This document shows, one piece after another, positions 41,643-51,815 of a DNA stretch of 64,000 bases (position 1 is its first letter; each line of letters opens with the position of its first letter). This DNA comes from JARRPM01 sp963792815 (lineage in GTDB: Bacteria > Pseudomonadota > Gammaproteobacteria > Pseudomonadales > Halieaceae), in contig CAWBXR010000021.1 of assembly GCA_963792815.1 (NCBI GenBank), positions 1-64,000 on the forward strand, read 5' to 3'. The notes below the pieces were generated by a model. The model worked only from the letters and a program-made list of their open reading frames with translations. It was not told the DNA's origin and ran no database searches. The position numbers and the translations under genes are program-made.

Positions 41643-42935
41643 ATGAGCGAAAAAACCACCAACTCCAGTGACGGCGGCAAGTTGCTTTACTGCTCCTTCT
41701 GCGGCAAGAGCCAGCACGAGGTGCGCAAGCTGATAGCCGGTCCGTCGGTGTTTATCTGCGATGAATGTGTGGACCTTTGCAACGACATCATTCGCGAGGA
41801 AGTGCAGGAAAGCAACAGTGACTCCAGCCAGGACAACCTGCCCGTCCCCCAGGAAATCAATGCCATTCTCGACGAGTACGTGATCGGCCAGCGCCGCGCG
41901 AAGAAAGTGCTGTCGGTCGCAGTCTACAACCACTACAAGCGTCTGCGTCACGGCCAGCAGGGCCGCAGCGGGGACGTCGAACTCGGGAAAAGCAATATCC
42001 TGCTCGTCGGCCCCACCGGCAGCGGCAAGACACTATTGGCTGAAACCCTCGCTCGTCTTCTGGACGTACCTTTCACCATCGCCGATGCTACCACGCTGAC
42101 AGAGGCTGGCTATGTCGGGGAAGACGTCGAGAATATCATCCAGAAACTGTTGCAAAAGTGCGACTACGATGTGGAGAAGGCCCAGGTGGGCATTGTCTAC
42201 ATCGATGAAATCGACAAGATTTCGCGCAAATCCGACAATCCGTCCATTACCCGTGATGTGTCCGGCGAAGGCGTGCAGCAGGCGCTGCTCAAGCTGATCG
42301 AGGGTACCGTGGCATCGGTCCCGCCCCAGGGCGGTCGCAAGCACCCCCAGCAGGAATTCCTGCAGGTCGACACGTCCAACATTCTCTTTATCTGTGGCGG
42401 CGCATTTGCCGGTCTGGACAAGGTCATCAGGAATCGCTCGGAAAAGGGCGGCATCGGTTTCTCGGCCGAGGTCAAGAGCAAGGACGAGCGCCGCAATGTC
42501 GGCGAGCTGTTGTTCGACCTGGAACCGGAAGACCTGGTGCAATACGGTTTGATCCCGGAATTTGTCGGGCGCCTGCCGGTGATCGCCACGCTTGAGGAAC
42601 TTGATATCGACGCTCTGGTCCAAATCCTTACCGAACCAAAGAACGCGCTGACCAAGCAGTACAGCAAGTTGTTTGAAATGGAGGGTGTGGAAGTGGACTT
42701 TCGCGAGGACGGCCTGCGGGCGATCGCGGAGAAGGCCATGGAACGCAAAACAGGCGCTCGCGGCCTGCGCTCGATCCTGGAGGGTGTGTTACTTGATTCC
42801 ATGTATAACATCCCGTCGCGCAGCGATGTCAGCAAGGTGGTAATAGACGAGTCCGTCATTCGCGGCGACTCAGAGCCCCTGCTGGTGTACCAGAACAATG
42901 AGCCCACCCCCAGGGCGGCATCAACCGACGAGTAG
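41643..42935 (+). CDS. clpX: ATP-dependent Clp protease ATP-binding subunit ClpX
   Basis: A 430-residue AAA+ unfoldase. The N-terminal zinc domain has four Cys (YCSFCGKSQ and FICDECVDLC); Walker A is GPTGSGKTLLAE; Walker B is IVYIDEIDKI; EFVGRLPVIATLEEL is the sensor region. Normal length. It has its own short upstream region with a small GC hairpin and probably a second promoter. Confidence 0.97.
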   Translation: MSEKTTNSSDGGKLLYCSFCGKSQHEVRKLIAGPSVFICDECVDLCNDIIREEVQESNSDSSQDNLPVPQEINAILDEYVIGQRRAKKVLSVAVYNHYKRLRHGQQGRSGDVELGKSNILLVGPTGSGKTLLAETLARLLDVPFTIADATTLTEAGYVGEDVENIIQKLLQKCDYDVEKAQVGIVYIDEIDKISRKSDNPSITRDVSGEGVQQALLKLIEGTVASVPPQGGRKHPQQEFLQVDTSNILFICGGAFAGLDKVIRNRSEKGGIGFSAEVKSKDERRNVGELLFDLEPEDLVQYGLIPEFVGRLPVIATLEELDIDALVQILTEPKNALTKQYSKLFEMEGVEVDFREDGLRAIAEKAMERKTGARGLRSILEGVLLDSMYNIPSRSDVSKVVIDESVIRGDSEPLLVYQNNEPTPRAASTDE

Positions 42936-43001
42936 TCCCGGTTCAGGCGCTTGCGCGCCGGCCAAACTCTCGGCGGAGAAGGCCTGAATTAGGCCAGGGC
43001 G

Positions 43002-43028
43002 CTTGCAATCAGCGGAAACCGCCCCCAC
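43002..43028 (+). promoter_or_regulatory. Possible sigma-32 promoter of lon
   Basis: CTTGCAA, 13 bases, CCCCCAC: close to the heat-shock consensus CTTGAAA-N13-CCCCAT. It lies 45 bp upstream of the lon ATG. Confidence 0.4.
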
Positions 43029-43072
43029 CTACAGATTGCGAGTCCTGAAATCCCAACAACCCGGAGACGTTT

Positions 43073-45484
43073 ATGGGTTCTTCCTCTGTTATCGAACTTC
43101 CCCTGCTGCCACTGCGCGATGTGGTGGTATACCCGCATATGGTGCTGCCACTGTTTGTCGGGCGGGAAAAATCGATCGAGGCACTAGAGTATGCCATGGC
43201 CAACGACAAGCAGGTGCTGCTGGTGGCCCAACGCAACGCGGCGGACGACGACCCGGGAGCGGACGACATCTACCAGATGGGCACGGTGTCCAATATTCTC
43301 CAGTTGCTCAAACTGCCGGACGGGACCATCAAGGTGCTGGTCGAGGGCGGTTACCGGGCGGTTGTAGACAGCGTTGACGACGAGGGCAATTTCGCCATCG
43401 TCGGCGTGCGCGAGGTCATCAGCGACGATATTCCCGAAAGCGAGGCAGAGGGTCTGCTGCGCTCGACGATCACCCAGTTTGAAAAATACGTCAACCTCAG
43501 CAAGAAGGTGCCCGCCGAGGTACTGACCTCGCTGACCGGTATCGACGAGCCGGGAAGGCTCGCCGACACCATCGCCGCGCATATGAGCGTCGACCTGGAG
43601 GAGAAACAGCGGATCCTGGAAATCACCGGGATTCGGGCCCGCCTCGAGCACCTGCTGGGCCTGATGGAAGCGGAAATAGACCTGTTCCAGGTAGAAAAGC
43701 GCATCCGCGGTCGGGTCAAGAAGCAGATGGAGAAGAGCCAGCGCGAGTATTACCTCAATGAGCAGATGAAGGCGATCCAGAAAGAGCTGGGGGATATGGA
43801 CGAGGCTCCCAGCGAGCTCGACGAACTCCAGTTGCGCATCGATGAAGCGAAGATGCCGGAGGAGGCCAGGGAAAAAGCCCTCGCGGAACTGGGCAAGCTG
43901 AAAATGATGTCGCCGATGTCGGCAGAGGCGTCGGTGGTGCGCAGTTATATCGACTGGATGGTCAGTGTTCCCTGGTCGAAGCGCAGCAAGGTCAAGCACG
44001 ACCTGGCCAATGCTGCGAAAATCCTCAACGAGGACCATTACGGCCTGGAAGAGGTCAAGGACCGCATCCTGGAATACCTCGCAGTGCAGAAGCGCGTGCG
44101 CAAGGTAAAGGGCCCGGTGTTATGCCTGGTGGGTCCACCCGGGGTCGGCAAGACATCACTGGGCGAGTCCATCGCCCGCTCGACCAACCGCAAGTTCGTG
44201 CGGATGGCCCTGGGCGGCGTCCGCGATGAGGCGGAAATACGCGGTCACCGCAGGACTTATATCGGTTCCATGCCGGGTAAGCTGTTGCAGAAAATGGCCA
44301 AGGCCGGGGTAAAGAACCCCCTGTTCCTGCTGGACGAGATAGACAAGATGGGCATGGACCATCGCGGTGACCCCGCGTCGGCCATGCTGGAAGTGCTCGA
44401 CCCCGAGCAGAACCACGCGTTCAACGATCATTACCTCGAGGTGGATTACGATCTTTCCGACGTGATGTTCGTCTGTACCTCCAACACCATGAACATCCCC
44501 GGACCCCTGCTCGACCGTATGGAAGTGATCCGTATCCCGGGGTACACGGAGGATGAAAAACTCAATATTGCGGAGCGCTACCTGAGTCCCAAGCAGATCA
44601 GGTTGAACGGATTGAAAAAGGACGAGCTTGCTATCAGCGAGGGAGCGATACTCGATATCATCCGCTACTACACCCGGGAAGCGGGAGTGCGCGCCCTGGA
44701 GCGCGAAATTGCCAAGGTGTGTCGCAAGATGGTCAAGGCGATTACCCTGGGCGAGTCCAGCGGTGGCACCACCGTGAGCGCCGAAATGCTGCCCGACCTG
44801 CTGGGCGTGCGCAAATACAATTACGGTATTGCGGAGGAACAGAACAAGATCGGCCAGGTCACCGGGCTGGCGTGGACCTCCGTTGGCGGCGAGCTGCTTA
44901 CTATTGAAGCGGTCGCCCTGCCCGGCAAGGGGCGTTACGTGAAAACCGGCTCGCTGGGCGATGTCATGCAGGAGTCGATACAGGCTGCATCCACCGTGGT
45001 GCGCAGTCGCTCACAGCTGCTGGGTATTCCGGCGGGATACCACGAAAAGCACGATGTGCATTTTCACGTCCCCGAGGGCGCCACGCCAAAAGACGGCCCC
45101 AGTGCAGGTGTCGCCATGTGCACGGCCCTGGTATCGGTTCTGACCAATATTGCAGTACGTGCAGATGTGGCCATGACCGGAGAGATCACCCTGCGTGGAG
45201 AGGTGTTACCGATAGGCGGCTTGAAAGAAAAGCTGCTCGCGGCGCGGCGCGGCGGTATCAAGACTGTGATTATCCCGAAAGAAAATGAGCGCGACCTGAA
45301 GGAAGTGCCGGACAACATCAAGGAACACCTGACTATTCGTGCGGTGAAGTGGATCGACGAGGTGCTTGCGATAGCGCTCGAGTCCATGCCGGAGCCATTG
45401 ACCGATGAAGAATTTCGTGCGGGTTCGGTTGGAACCGGGCCGGAAGATGAACAGGACGAAAAAAATCGGATAAATACCCACTAA
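43073..45484 (+). CDS. lon: ATP-dependent protease Lon
   Basis: An 803-residue LonA. It has an N-terminal LON substrate-binding domain (LPLLPLRDVVVYPHMVLPLFVGR), a coiled central part, the AAA+ domain with Walker A GPPGVGKTSLGES and PLFLLDEIDKMGMD, and the protease domain with the catalytic Ser in PKDGPSAGVAM and Lys in GGLKEKLLAARR. It degrades misfolded and regulatory proteins. It lies between clpX and hupB in the usual order. Confidence 0.97.
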   Translation: MGSSSVIELPLLPLRDVVVYPHMVLPLFVGREKSIEALEYAMANDKQVLLVAQRNAADDDPGADDIYQMGTVSNILQLLKLPDGTIKVLVEGGYRAVVDSVDDEGNFAIVGVREVISDDIPESEAEGLLRSTITQFEKYVNLSKKVPAEVLTSLTGIDEPGRLADTIAAHMSVDLEEKQRILEITGIRARLEHLLGLMEAEIDLFQVEKRIRGRVKKQMEKSQREYYLNEQMKAIQKELGDMDEAPSELDELQLRIDEAKMPEEAREKALAELGKLKMMSPMSAEASVVRSYIDWMVSVPWSKRSKVKHDLANAAKILNEDHYGLEEVKDRILEYLAVQKRVRKVKGPVLCLVGPPGVGKTSLGESIARSTNRKFVRMALGGVRDEAEIRGHRRTYIGSMPGKLLQKMAKAGVKNPLFLLDEIDKMGMDHRGDPASAMLEVLDPEQNHAFNDHYLEVDYDLSDVMFVCTSNTMNIPGPLLDRMEVIRIPGYTEDEKLNIAERYLSPKQIRLNGLKKDELAISEGAILDIIRYYTREAGVRALEREIAKVCRKMVKAITLGESSGGTTVSAEMLPDLLGVRKYNYGIAEEQNKIGQVTGLAWTSVGGELLTIEAVALPGKGRYVKTGSLGDVMQESIQAASTVVRSRSQLLGIPAGYHEKHDVHFHVPEGATPKDGPSAGVAMCTALVSVLTNIAVRADVAMTGEITLRGEVLPIGGLKEKLLAARRGGIKTVIIPKENERDLKEVPDNIKEHLTIRAVKWIDEVLAIALESMPEPLTDEEFRAGSVGTGPEDEQDEKNRINTH

Positions 45485-45723
45485 CTGACGGCTCCGATGT
45501 TGACCGCTGTCAGACGTCTGGTATAAAGTCGTGCGTTCGATTAGACAGCTGTTTTTTGTGACATCCGTGTTTATCGGGGTCCACACCAGTTTGCAATCAA
45601 TGATGCCATTCCAGGCTGGGCCTTACGCCCGACAATGAATTGTCCCGGGGTTTATAAAACCAAACTGTACTCCCGGGGCCTTGAAACCATGACTATTATT
45701 TTTTACCTACCAAGGGGATAAGT

Positions 45724-45999
45724 GTGAATAAAACTGAACTGATTGATGCAATCGCAACTGCCGCAGACCTGCCTAAAGCATCTGCCGGTCGAGCGCTTGA
45801 TGCAGTTGTTGACAGCATCACCGATGCGTTGACAAAAGGTGACCAGGTTTCCCTGGTCGGTTTCGGCACCTTCTCTGTAAAGCACCGCAGTGCGCGCAGC
45901 GGCCGCAACCCACAGACTGGTGCAACAATTGAAATCAAGGCGTCCAACGTACCGGGCTTCAAAGCTGGCAAGGCACTGAAAGACGCAGTTAACTCCTGA
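45724..45999 (+). CDS. hupB: DNA-binding protein HU-beta
   Basis: A 91-residue HU protein, a DNA-bending nucleoid component. It starts with GTG at 45724 (NKTELIDAIATAADLPKASAG); the DNA-binding arm is VGFGTFSVKHRSARSGRNPQTGATIEI and the end is PGFKAGKALKDAVN. AAGGGGAT precedes the start. It follows lon by 240 bp and ends with a strong terminator. Confidence 0.97.
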   Translation: MNKTELIDAIATAADLPKASAGRALDAVVDSITDALTKGDQVSLVGFGTFSVKHRSARSGRNPQTGATIEIKASNVPGFKAGKALKDAVNS

Positions 46000-46085
46000 G
46001 TCAAGGGAGAGGGTTGTAACCGGTAGACAGGCTTCGCTGGTCAAGTACCTGCGGGCATGGCAGCTGTGGCATCCCGAACATACAG

Positions 46086-46117
46086 AAAGGCGCACTGATT
46101 GGTGCGCTTTTTTTTTA
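46086..46117 (+). terminator. Terminator after hupB
   Basis: The stem AAGGCGCAC/GTGCGCTTT with loop TGATTG is followed by nine T. It lies 21 bp before the ppiD start. Confidence 0.85.
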
Positions 46118-46137
46118 GTTTCCCGGAGTAAATATCC

Positions 46138-48018
46138 ATGCTTCAGAACATACGACAGAATGTGCAGGGGCCAGCCATCAAGGTTGTGGTCTGGTTGATT
46201 GTCATCTCTTTCTCGATTTTTGGCATAGAGTCAATTCTTGTCGGGGGCGGAGGCGCAGGTGTCGCCGAAGTAAACGGCGAGGAAGTCAGCCCGCAGGAAC
46301 TTCAGCAGGCGGTGAACACCCAGAAGCGTCGACTGATCGCCATGATGGGCGAAAATTTCGACCCGACCATGCTCGATGACGAGGTGATCACCAGCCAGGC
46401 GCTCAACTCGCTGATTGGCCGCAAGCTGCTGATGCAATCGGCAGAGTCGATGGATCTGACCGTTTCCAGCCGTGAGATCGGCAGCGTAATCGGCGGGATG
46501 GAGCAGTTCCAGATAGAAGGGAAATTTTCGCCGCAAATGTTCAGCAGTGTGCTGTCCAGTGCCGGCTATACCCCCGCCTATTTCAAAGAGACCCTGCGTG
46601 AGGATATCGCCCTGGCCCAGCTGCGCAGTGGCCTCGCCGGCAGCGAGTTCGCCACGCCCCTGGAGCTGGCCCTCAACGCCAAAGTGGATGCGGAGCAGCG
46701 GGATCTTCGCTACCTGACGATTCCGCTGCAAACGTTTATCGACCAGCAGCAGGTAACAGACGAGCAGATAGGCGCCTACTTCGCAGAACACCAGGATGAT
46801 TTCCGCACCTCCGAATCGGTTGAGCTTGATTATATCGAGCTCACTCCTGACCTGTTCAGGCAGCCGGTGGAAGAAAGCGCCGTGCTTGAAGCCTACCAGC
46901 TGGAGGTCGAGAACACGCAGTACCAAACAGAGAACAGGGTTTCGCATATCCTGTTTGAGGCGCGCGATGGCGAAGACGACGCTGCGTTGCAGCAGCGGGT
47001 GGCCGCCGCCCAGGCCAGGCTGGCAGCAGGAGCCGATTTTGGCGAAGTTGCCGCAGAGTTCTCCGACGACGTCGGCTCGGCGGCTAACGGCGGCGACCTG
47101 GGCTTCTCCAGTGGAGACGCTTTCCCGGAAGAGATGGAAGAGGCTGTAGCCAGTCTTGCTGTCGATGAAGTATCGGCACCGGTTACCACGGACGCCGGTA
47201 CCCACCTTGTCCTGGTTACCGAGCGCAGGGAGGGCAGTGCACCTGAGCTCGACGAGCTGCGGCCACGGCTCGAGGAACAGTTACAGCTTGCACAGGCTCG
47301 CGGGGAGCTGCTGCTTGTGGTGGAAAGCCTCAGAGACCTGGTGTTTAACGCGGAAGATCTCAGCAGGCCGGCCAGTGAGCTCGATCTCGTCGTCCAGCGC
47401 AGCGAGCCGGTAGCGCGCGACCAGGCACAGGGACTGTTCGCCAATCCAGCACTGCTGAACGCGGCGTTTTCCGAGGAGGTGCTGGAGGCGGGTCATAACA
47501 GCGATGTCATTGAACTGGGCGAGGACAGGTTCGTGGTTATGCACAAGCACAAGCACAACCAGCCCCAGTTGCGAGAGCTGGCAGATGTGCGGGACGAGAT
47601 CGCGGCGATTATCGTAGAGCAGTCGGCGCGGGAACTGGTCGCTGCGGAAGCTGACAGAATAGTGCAGGAGCTGGCCACCGGTGCAAGTATGGAACAGGTT
47701 GCCGCCGATGCCGGTTACAGCTGGCAGGTAGAGCTGGGCGCAGACAGACGCAATGGCGCTGTACCGCGTGAGGTGCTCGCCAGGGCATTTGAATTACCTG
47801 CCCCGACCGAGGGCCACACGCTCGTTGATTTTTTGATGGCGCCCTCCGGTGACGCCCAGGTGATATCCCTGACGGGAGTAAACCCGGGCAAGTTTGAGGC
47901 CCTGGAGCAAAACGCCCGGGTGTCGCTCCTGCGGCAGGTGAGCGGCGAGTATGCGAATCTTGTGGACAGTGAATTTCAACGCGGCCTGCGCGAGAGTGCA
48001 GATATTTCCGTAATGTAG
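46138..48018 (+). CDS. ppiD: Periplasmic folding chaperone PpiD
   Basis: A 626-residue inner-membrane-anchored PpiD. It starts MLQNIRQNVQGPAIKVVVWLIVISFSIFG (one helix); a SurA-like N-domain follows; the single parvulin domain spans about residues 262-360 (NRVSHILFEAR..., GGDLGFSSGDAFPEEMEEAV). It helps newly secreted proteins at the Sec translocon. It lies downstream of hupB as in E. coli. Confidence 0.94.
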   Translation: MLQNIRQNVQGPAIKVVVWLIVISFSIFGIESILVGGGGAGVAEVNGEEVSPQELQQAVNTQKRRLIAMMGENFDPTMLDDEVITSQALNSLIGRKLLMQSAESMDLTVSSREIGSVIGGMEQFQIEGKFSPQMFSSVLSSAGYTPAYFKETLREDIALAQLRSGLAGSEFATPLELALNAKVDAEQRDLRYLTIPLQTFIDQQQVTDEQIGAYFAEHQDDFRTSESVELDYIELTPDLFRQPVEESAVLEAYQLEVENTQYQTENRVSHILFEARDGEDDAALQQRVAAAQARLAAGADFGEVAAEFSDDVGSAANGGDLGFSSGDAFPEEMEEAVASLAVDEVSAPVTTDAGTHLVLVTERREGSAPELDELRPRLEEQLQLAQARGELLLVVESLRDLVFNAEDLSRPASELDLVVQRSEPVARDQAQGLFANPALLNAAFSEEVLEAGHNSDVIELGEDRFVVMHKHKHNQPQLRELADVRDEIAAIIVEQSARELVAAEADRIVQELATGASMEQVAADAGYSWQVELGADRRNGAVPREVLARAFELPAPTEGHTLVDFLMAPSGDAQVISLTGVNPGKFEALEQNARVSLLRQVSGEYANLVDSEFQRGLRESADISVM

Positions 48019-48040
48019 GCTTTTTTGATTTGAGGTAAGC

Positions 48041-49225
48041 ATGGCCAGGAAGGTACTCACACTGAACCAGATTTCGCTCAAGGGGCTGGAACGACTGCCT
48101 CGCGACTGTTACGAGATCGCCAGCGAATTCGCCCACCCGGATGCAATTCTGCTCCGCAGCCACCAGCTCAAGGCAGAGGATATCGCTGATTCCGTCCTGG
48201 CGATCGGCCGGGCCGGGGCAGGGGTAAACAATATCCCCGTGGAGGAATGTACCCGCCGCGGCATTCCTGTTTTCAATTCCCCGGGGGCAAATGCCAACGC
48301 GGTAAAAGAACTGGTGGCTACTGCCATGTTGCTTGGCTCCCGCGGAATCATCGAGGGAATTCGCTACGTCGATACCCTGGCGGGCATGACTGACAAGGCG
48401 GAGATGCACCGCACCCTGGAAGCCCAGAAAAAGCAGTTCAAGGGAAACGAACTGGTTGGCAAGACGCTGGGTGTGGTCGGCCTGGGTGCGATCGGCTCGA
48501 TGGTCGCCGAGATGGCGCTTACGATGGGTATGGAGGTCGTCGGTTACGACCCGGCACTGTCAGTGGAAGCCGCGTGGCGACTTTCCAGCAAGGTCCGTAA
48601 GGCCGACACGTTGTCGGCGCTTTTCGCTCGCTGTGACTACATCACCCTGCACCTGCCGGTACTGGACTCCACCCGGGGTCTGGTCAATGCCGAACTACTC
48701 GGGGCGATGAAGCCCGATACCTGCCTGCTGAACTTCGCTCGCCAGGAAATCGTTAACGAGGAAGACCTGGTCAAGGCCCTGGACGCCAAGAAACTGCGCA
48801 AATATATCGCTGATTTCCCGTCGCCGGACCTGATCGGGCGCGACGACGTTATTCTGATGCCGCATATCGGCGCCAGTACCGACGAGGCCGAGGACAACTG
48901 CGCCATTATGGCCGCGGAGCAGCTGCGGGACTTCCTCGAGAACGGCAACATCCGCAACTCGGTTAACTTTCCCACCCTCGAGCTGGAGCGGGTCAGGGGT
49001 TGTCGGCTGTCGGTCAGCAATGAGAACGTGCCGAGGATACTCGGTAGCGTTCTTGCAATCCTGGCGGACGAGAACATCAACGTCATCGATATGCTGAACA
49101 AAAGCCGGGCCGAGGTAGCCTATAACCTTATCGATATCGACACGCACGTCACCGATGAGGTCCTGGCAAAAATGAGCGAGCTGGACGGCGTCATAAATGT
49201 CCGCCTTATTGGCGACTGCGCCTGA
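48041..49225 (+). CDS. serA: D-3-phosphoglycerate dehydrogenase
   Basis: A 394-residue SerA, the first enzyme of serine synthesis. The NAD site is VVGLGAIGSMVAEMAL; substrate and catalytic residues lie in LNFARQEIVNEEDL and the MPHIGASTDEAEDN His. The C-terminal ACT domain (LSVSNENVPRILGSVLAILADENINV) is present, consistent with serine feedback. It is shorter than E. coli SerA at the N-terminus but of a common type. It lies 22 bp after ppiD. Confidence 0.92.
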   Translation: MARKVLTLNQISLKGLERLPRDCYEIASEFAHPDAILLRSHQLKAEDIADSVLAIGRAGAGVNNIPVEECTRRGIPVFNSPGANANAVKELVATAMLLGSRGIIEGIRYVDTLAGMTDKAEMHRTLEAQKKQFKGNELVGKTLGVVGLGAIGSMVAEMALTMGMEVVGYDPALSVEAAWRLSSKVRKADTLSALFARCDYITLHLPVLDSTRGLVNAELLGAMKPDTCLLNFARQEIVNEEDLVKALDAKKLRKYIADFPSPDLIGRDDVILMPHIGASTDEAEDNCAIMAAEQLRDFLENGNIRNSVNFPTLELERVRGCRLSVSNENVPRILGSVLAILADENINVIDMLNKSRAEVAYNLIDIDTHVTDEVLAKMSELDGVINVRLIGDCA

Positions 49226-49324
49226 TCCCGACTGTTACCCCGCCTGCCCGGGGCGGGGTGCCCATCGGGGTTTGATGCTAGTCTTCAGCTTCGAGGCCGG
49301 CCAAAGCCGGTAATGGGAGGCGAG

Positions 49325-49864
49325 ATGGCTGATGCACTGGAAGGTCTGGAAAAACAGGTAAAGCGGCGTAATTTCGAGTCTCCGCCCCTGCATCTCTGGC
49401 ACCCTGCGTTGTCTGGGGATATACCCATCCGTATCGCCGCGGACGGCTGCTGGTACCACGATGGCACGCCGATCCGGCGCGAATCACTGGTCAGGCTTTT
49501 TGCCAGCATTCTGCGACGCGAGGAGGACGGCCAGTACTACCTGGTGACACCCGCCGAGAAGTGGCGAATTACCGTTGAACTGCACCCGCTTATTGTCACC
49601 GATATCTCTGCGTCCGAGGAGGCTGATACACCCGTGTTGCAGGCTACGCTCAATACGGGAGCGAAAGTGGACATTGGCGAAGAGCATCCGCTGTTTTTCG
49701 AGCCGACCCTGGGGGAGATCCCCGTCCTGCGGCTCGCTCACGGGCTGACAGGGCTGTGTTCGAGAGCGGCCTGGTATCGGCTGGTTGACCTCGCCGAAGA
49801 CCGCGATGGCGTGCCCACCCTCAGCAGTGGCGACTACCACTTCGCGCTGGCGCCGCAACTCTAG
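49325..49864 (+). CDS. DUF1285 family protein
   Basis: A 179-residue DUF1285 protein: PPLHLWHPALSGDIPIRIAADGCWYHDGTPIRRESLVRLFASILRRE and YYLVTPAEKWRITVE are diagnostic. I chose the ATG at 49325, 4 bases after GGGAGGCG; an ATG at 49313 is less likely. It is cytosolic, of unknown role, and conserved next to core genes in pseudomonads. It faces the ETF-QO gene convergently, 22 bp apart. Confidence 0.9.
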   Translation: MADALEGLEKQVKRRNFESPPLHLWHPALSGDIPIRIAADGCWYHDGTPIRRESLVRLFASILRREEDGQYYLVTPAEKWRITVELHPLIVTDISASEEADTPVLQATLNTGAKVDIGEEHPLFFEPTLGEIPVLRLAHGLTGLCSRAAWYRLVDLAEDRDGVPTLSSGDYHFALAPQL

Positions 49865-49886
49865 CGACACCGGCGCACCGCGTACC

Positions 49887-51536
49887 TTACATGTTGGGGT
49901 AGTTCGGGCCGCCAAAGCCCTCAGGGGTCACCCAGGTAATGTTCTGGGAGGGATCCTTGATGTCACAGGTCTTGCAGTGGACGCAGTTCTGGGCGTTTAT
50001 CTGGAAGCGCTTGCCGCTGGCATCCTCGACAATTTCATAGACTCCCGCCGGGCAGTAGCGCTGCGCGGGCTCATCGTACATCGGCAAATTCTTTGCCAGC
50101 GGTATCGCCGGGTCCAGCAGGGTCAGGTGACAGGGCTGGTCTTCCTCGTGGTTGGTATTGGACAGGAAAACCGATGACAGGCGGTCAAAGCTGATTTTGT
50201 TGTCGGGTTTGGGGTAGTCAATTTTCTTGCACTCCGCCGCCGGCTTGAGGGCCGCGTAGTCCTCGCGGGTGTCATTCAGGGTGAAGGGGAGCTTGCCGCC
50301 AAATATATTCTGGTCTATCCAGACCATGGCTGAGCCCAGCAGTATGCCGAACTTGTGCATGAAGCCGGAGAAGTTGCGGGTGGTGTAAAGCTCCTCATGT
50401 AGCCAGGAACCCTCGACTCTTGTGGCGTAGGATGCCAGGTCCGCCGGTGCGGCTTCGCCCTGGGCCAGTGCCTCCACCACGGATTCGGCAGCCAGCATGC
50501 CGCTTTTCATCGCGGTGTGGTTGCCCTTGATCTTGACGCTGTTGAGAGTGCCCGCATCGCAGCCGATCAACAGGCCGCCCGGGAAGTACATACGCGGCAG
50601 CGAGTTGAGGCCACCCTTGGTAATCGCCCTGGCCCCGTAGACGATGCGCGTACCGCCTTCAAGATACTTGACCGTCTCCGCCTGGTGCTTCCAGCGCTGG
50701 AACTCCTGGAAAGGGCTCATGTGCGGATTGCTGTAGTTCAGGTCGGCGATCAGGCCGACATACACCTGGTTGTTATCGGCGTGGTACATGAACGCGCCGC
50801 CGCCCGTACCCGACTCTTTCAAGGGCCAGCCCAGGCCGTGCACCACCAGGCCCTGCTCGTGTTTTTCCGGCGGAATTTCCCAGATTTCCTTGATGCCGAT
50901 ACCGTAGTGTTGCGGGTCCTTGCCGGCATCCAGTGAGAACCTGTCAATCAACTGCTTGCCCAGGTGGCCGCGACAGCCCTCGGCGAACAGGGTGTACTTG
51001 GCATGCAGTTCCATGCCGGGCATGTAACTGTCCTTGTGTTCACCCTCGGCACTGACGCCCATGTCACCGGTGGCGATACCTTTTACCCGGCCGTCTTCAT
51101 GGTAGAGAATCTCCGCCGCGGCAAAACCGGGATAGACTTCAACACCGAGGCCCTCGGCCTGTTCGGCCAGCCAGCGACAGACGTTGCCCATGGAGACGAT
51201 AAAGTTGCCTTCATTATGGGTGGGCTTGGGGATAAAGAAGTTGGGAAGCTTGATCGCCTTGTTGGCGCCGAGGTAGAAATAGAATTTGTCTTCCTTTACC
51301 GGGGTATTCAAGGGTGCGCCAAGTTCTTTCCAGTTGGGAAACAGCTCGTTTAGCGCGCGGGGCTCAAGTACCGCGCCGGACAGAATATGGGCGCCCACCT
51401 CGGAGCCCTTTTCCACGACGCAGACGGTGACCTCCTGCTCCTTTTCCTTGGCCAGTTGCATGATGCGGCAGGCTGCGGAGAGTCCGGCAGGTCCAGCGCC
51501 GACAATAACAACATCAAACTCCATAGATTCTCGATC
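49887..51536 (-). CDS. Electron transfer flavoprotein-ubiquinone oxidoreductase
   Basis: A 549-residue ETF-QO that passes electrons from ETF to ubiquinone, serving acyl-CoA and amino-acid dehydrogenases. FAD site VVIVGAGPAGLSAACRI; the C-terminal 4Fe-4S ferredoxin part has NCVHCKTCDIKDPSQNITW and the upstream CPAGVYE. I chose the GTG at 51536 (reads xDRESMEFDVVIVG), with GAGGACAGG upstream; the Pseudomonas protein starts MEREYMEFDVV. The frame is open to 51611. It is membrane-associated and divergent from etfBA. Confidence 0.95.
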   Translation of the reverse strand, partial: DRESMEFDVVIVGAGPAGLSAACRIMQLAKEKEQEVTVCVVEKGSEVGAHILSGAVLEPRALNELFPNWKELGAPLNTPVKEDKFYFYLGANKAIKLPNFFIPKPTHNEGNFIVSMGNVCRWLAEQAEGLGVEVYPGFAAAEILYHEDGRVKGIATGDMGVSAEGEHKDSYMPGMELHAKYTLFAEGCRGHLGKQLIDRFSLDAGKDPQHYGIGIKEIWEIPPEKHEQGLVVHGLGWPLKESGTGGGAFMYHADNNQVYVGLIADLNYSNPHMSPFQEFQRWKHQAETVKYLEGGTRIVYGARAITKGGLNSLPRMYFPGGLLIGCDAGTLNSVKIKGNHTAMKSGMLAAESVVEALAQGEAAPADLASYATRVEGSWLHEELYTTRNFSGFMHKFGILLGSAMVWIDQNIFGGKLPFTLNDTREDYAALKPAAECKKIDYPKPDNKISFDRLSSVFLSNTNHEEDQPCHLTLLDPAIPLAKNLPMYDEPAQRYCPAGVYEIVEDASGKRFQINAQNCVHCKTCDIKDPSQNITWVTPEGFGGPNYPNM

Positions 51537-51815
51537 CACAATCCTGTCCTCTTTAAGCGGGTGGGGGAGCGCCGGATGCCCAGCAGGCAGCAGCGTATAG
51601 AAGGAGCGCAAGTATATAATTTCTATGGATAAAAAGCCATATTTGTCGACTTTGTCCCGACGCTGCGGTTCCGCCTGCTGGCGCCTCCCGCCACCCCGAG
51701 ACGCTATTGACCCGCCGTGCTTTAGTCGGCATCATACCCAGCCGAAATTACGCTGACGCAGCCCATTGTCACGGGCCGTGCCTTGATTACCCACCTGAAA
51801 AACTAGGGAGAATCC

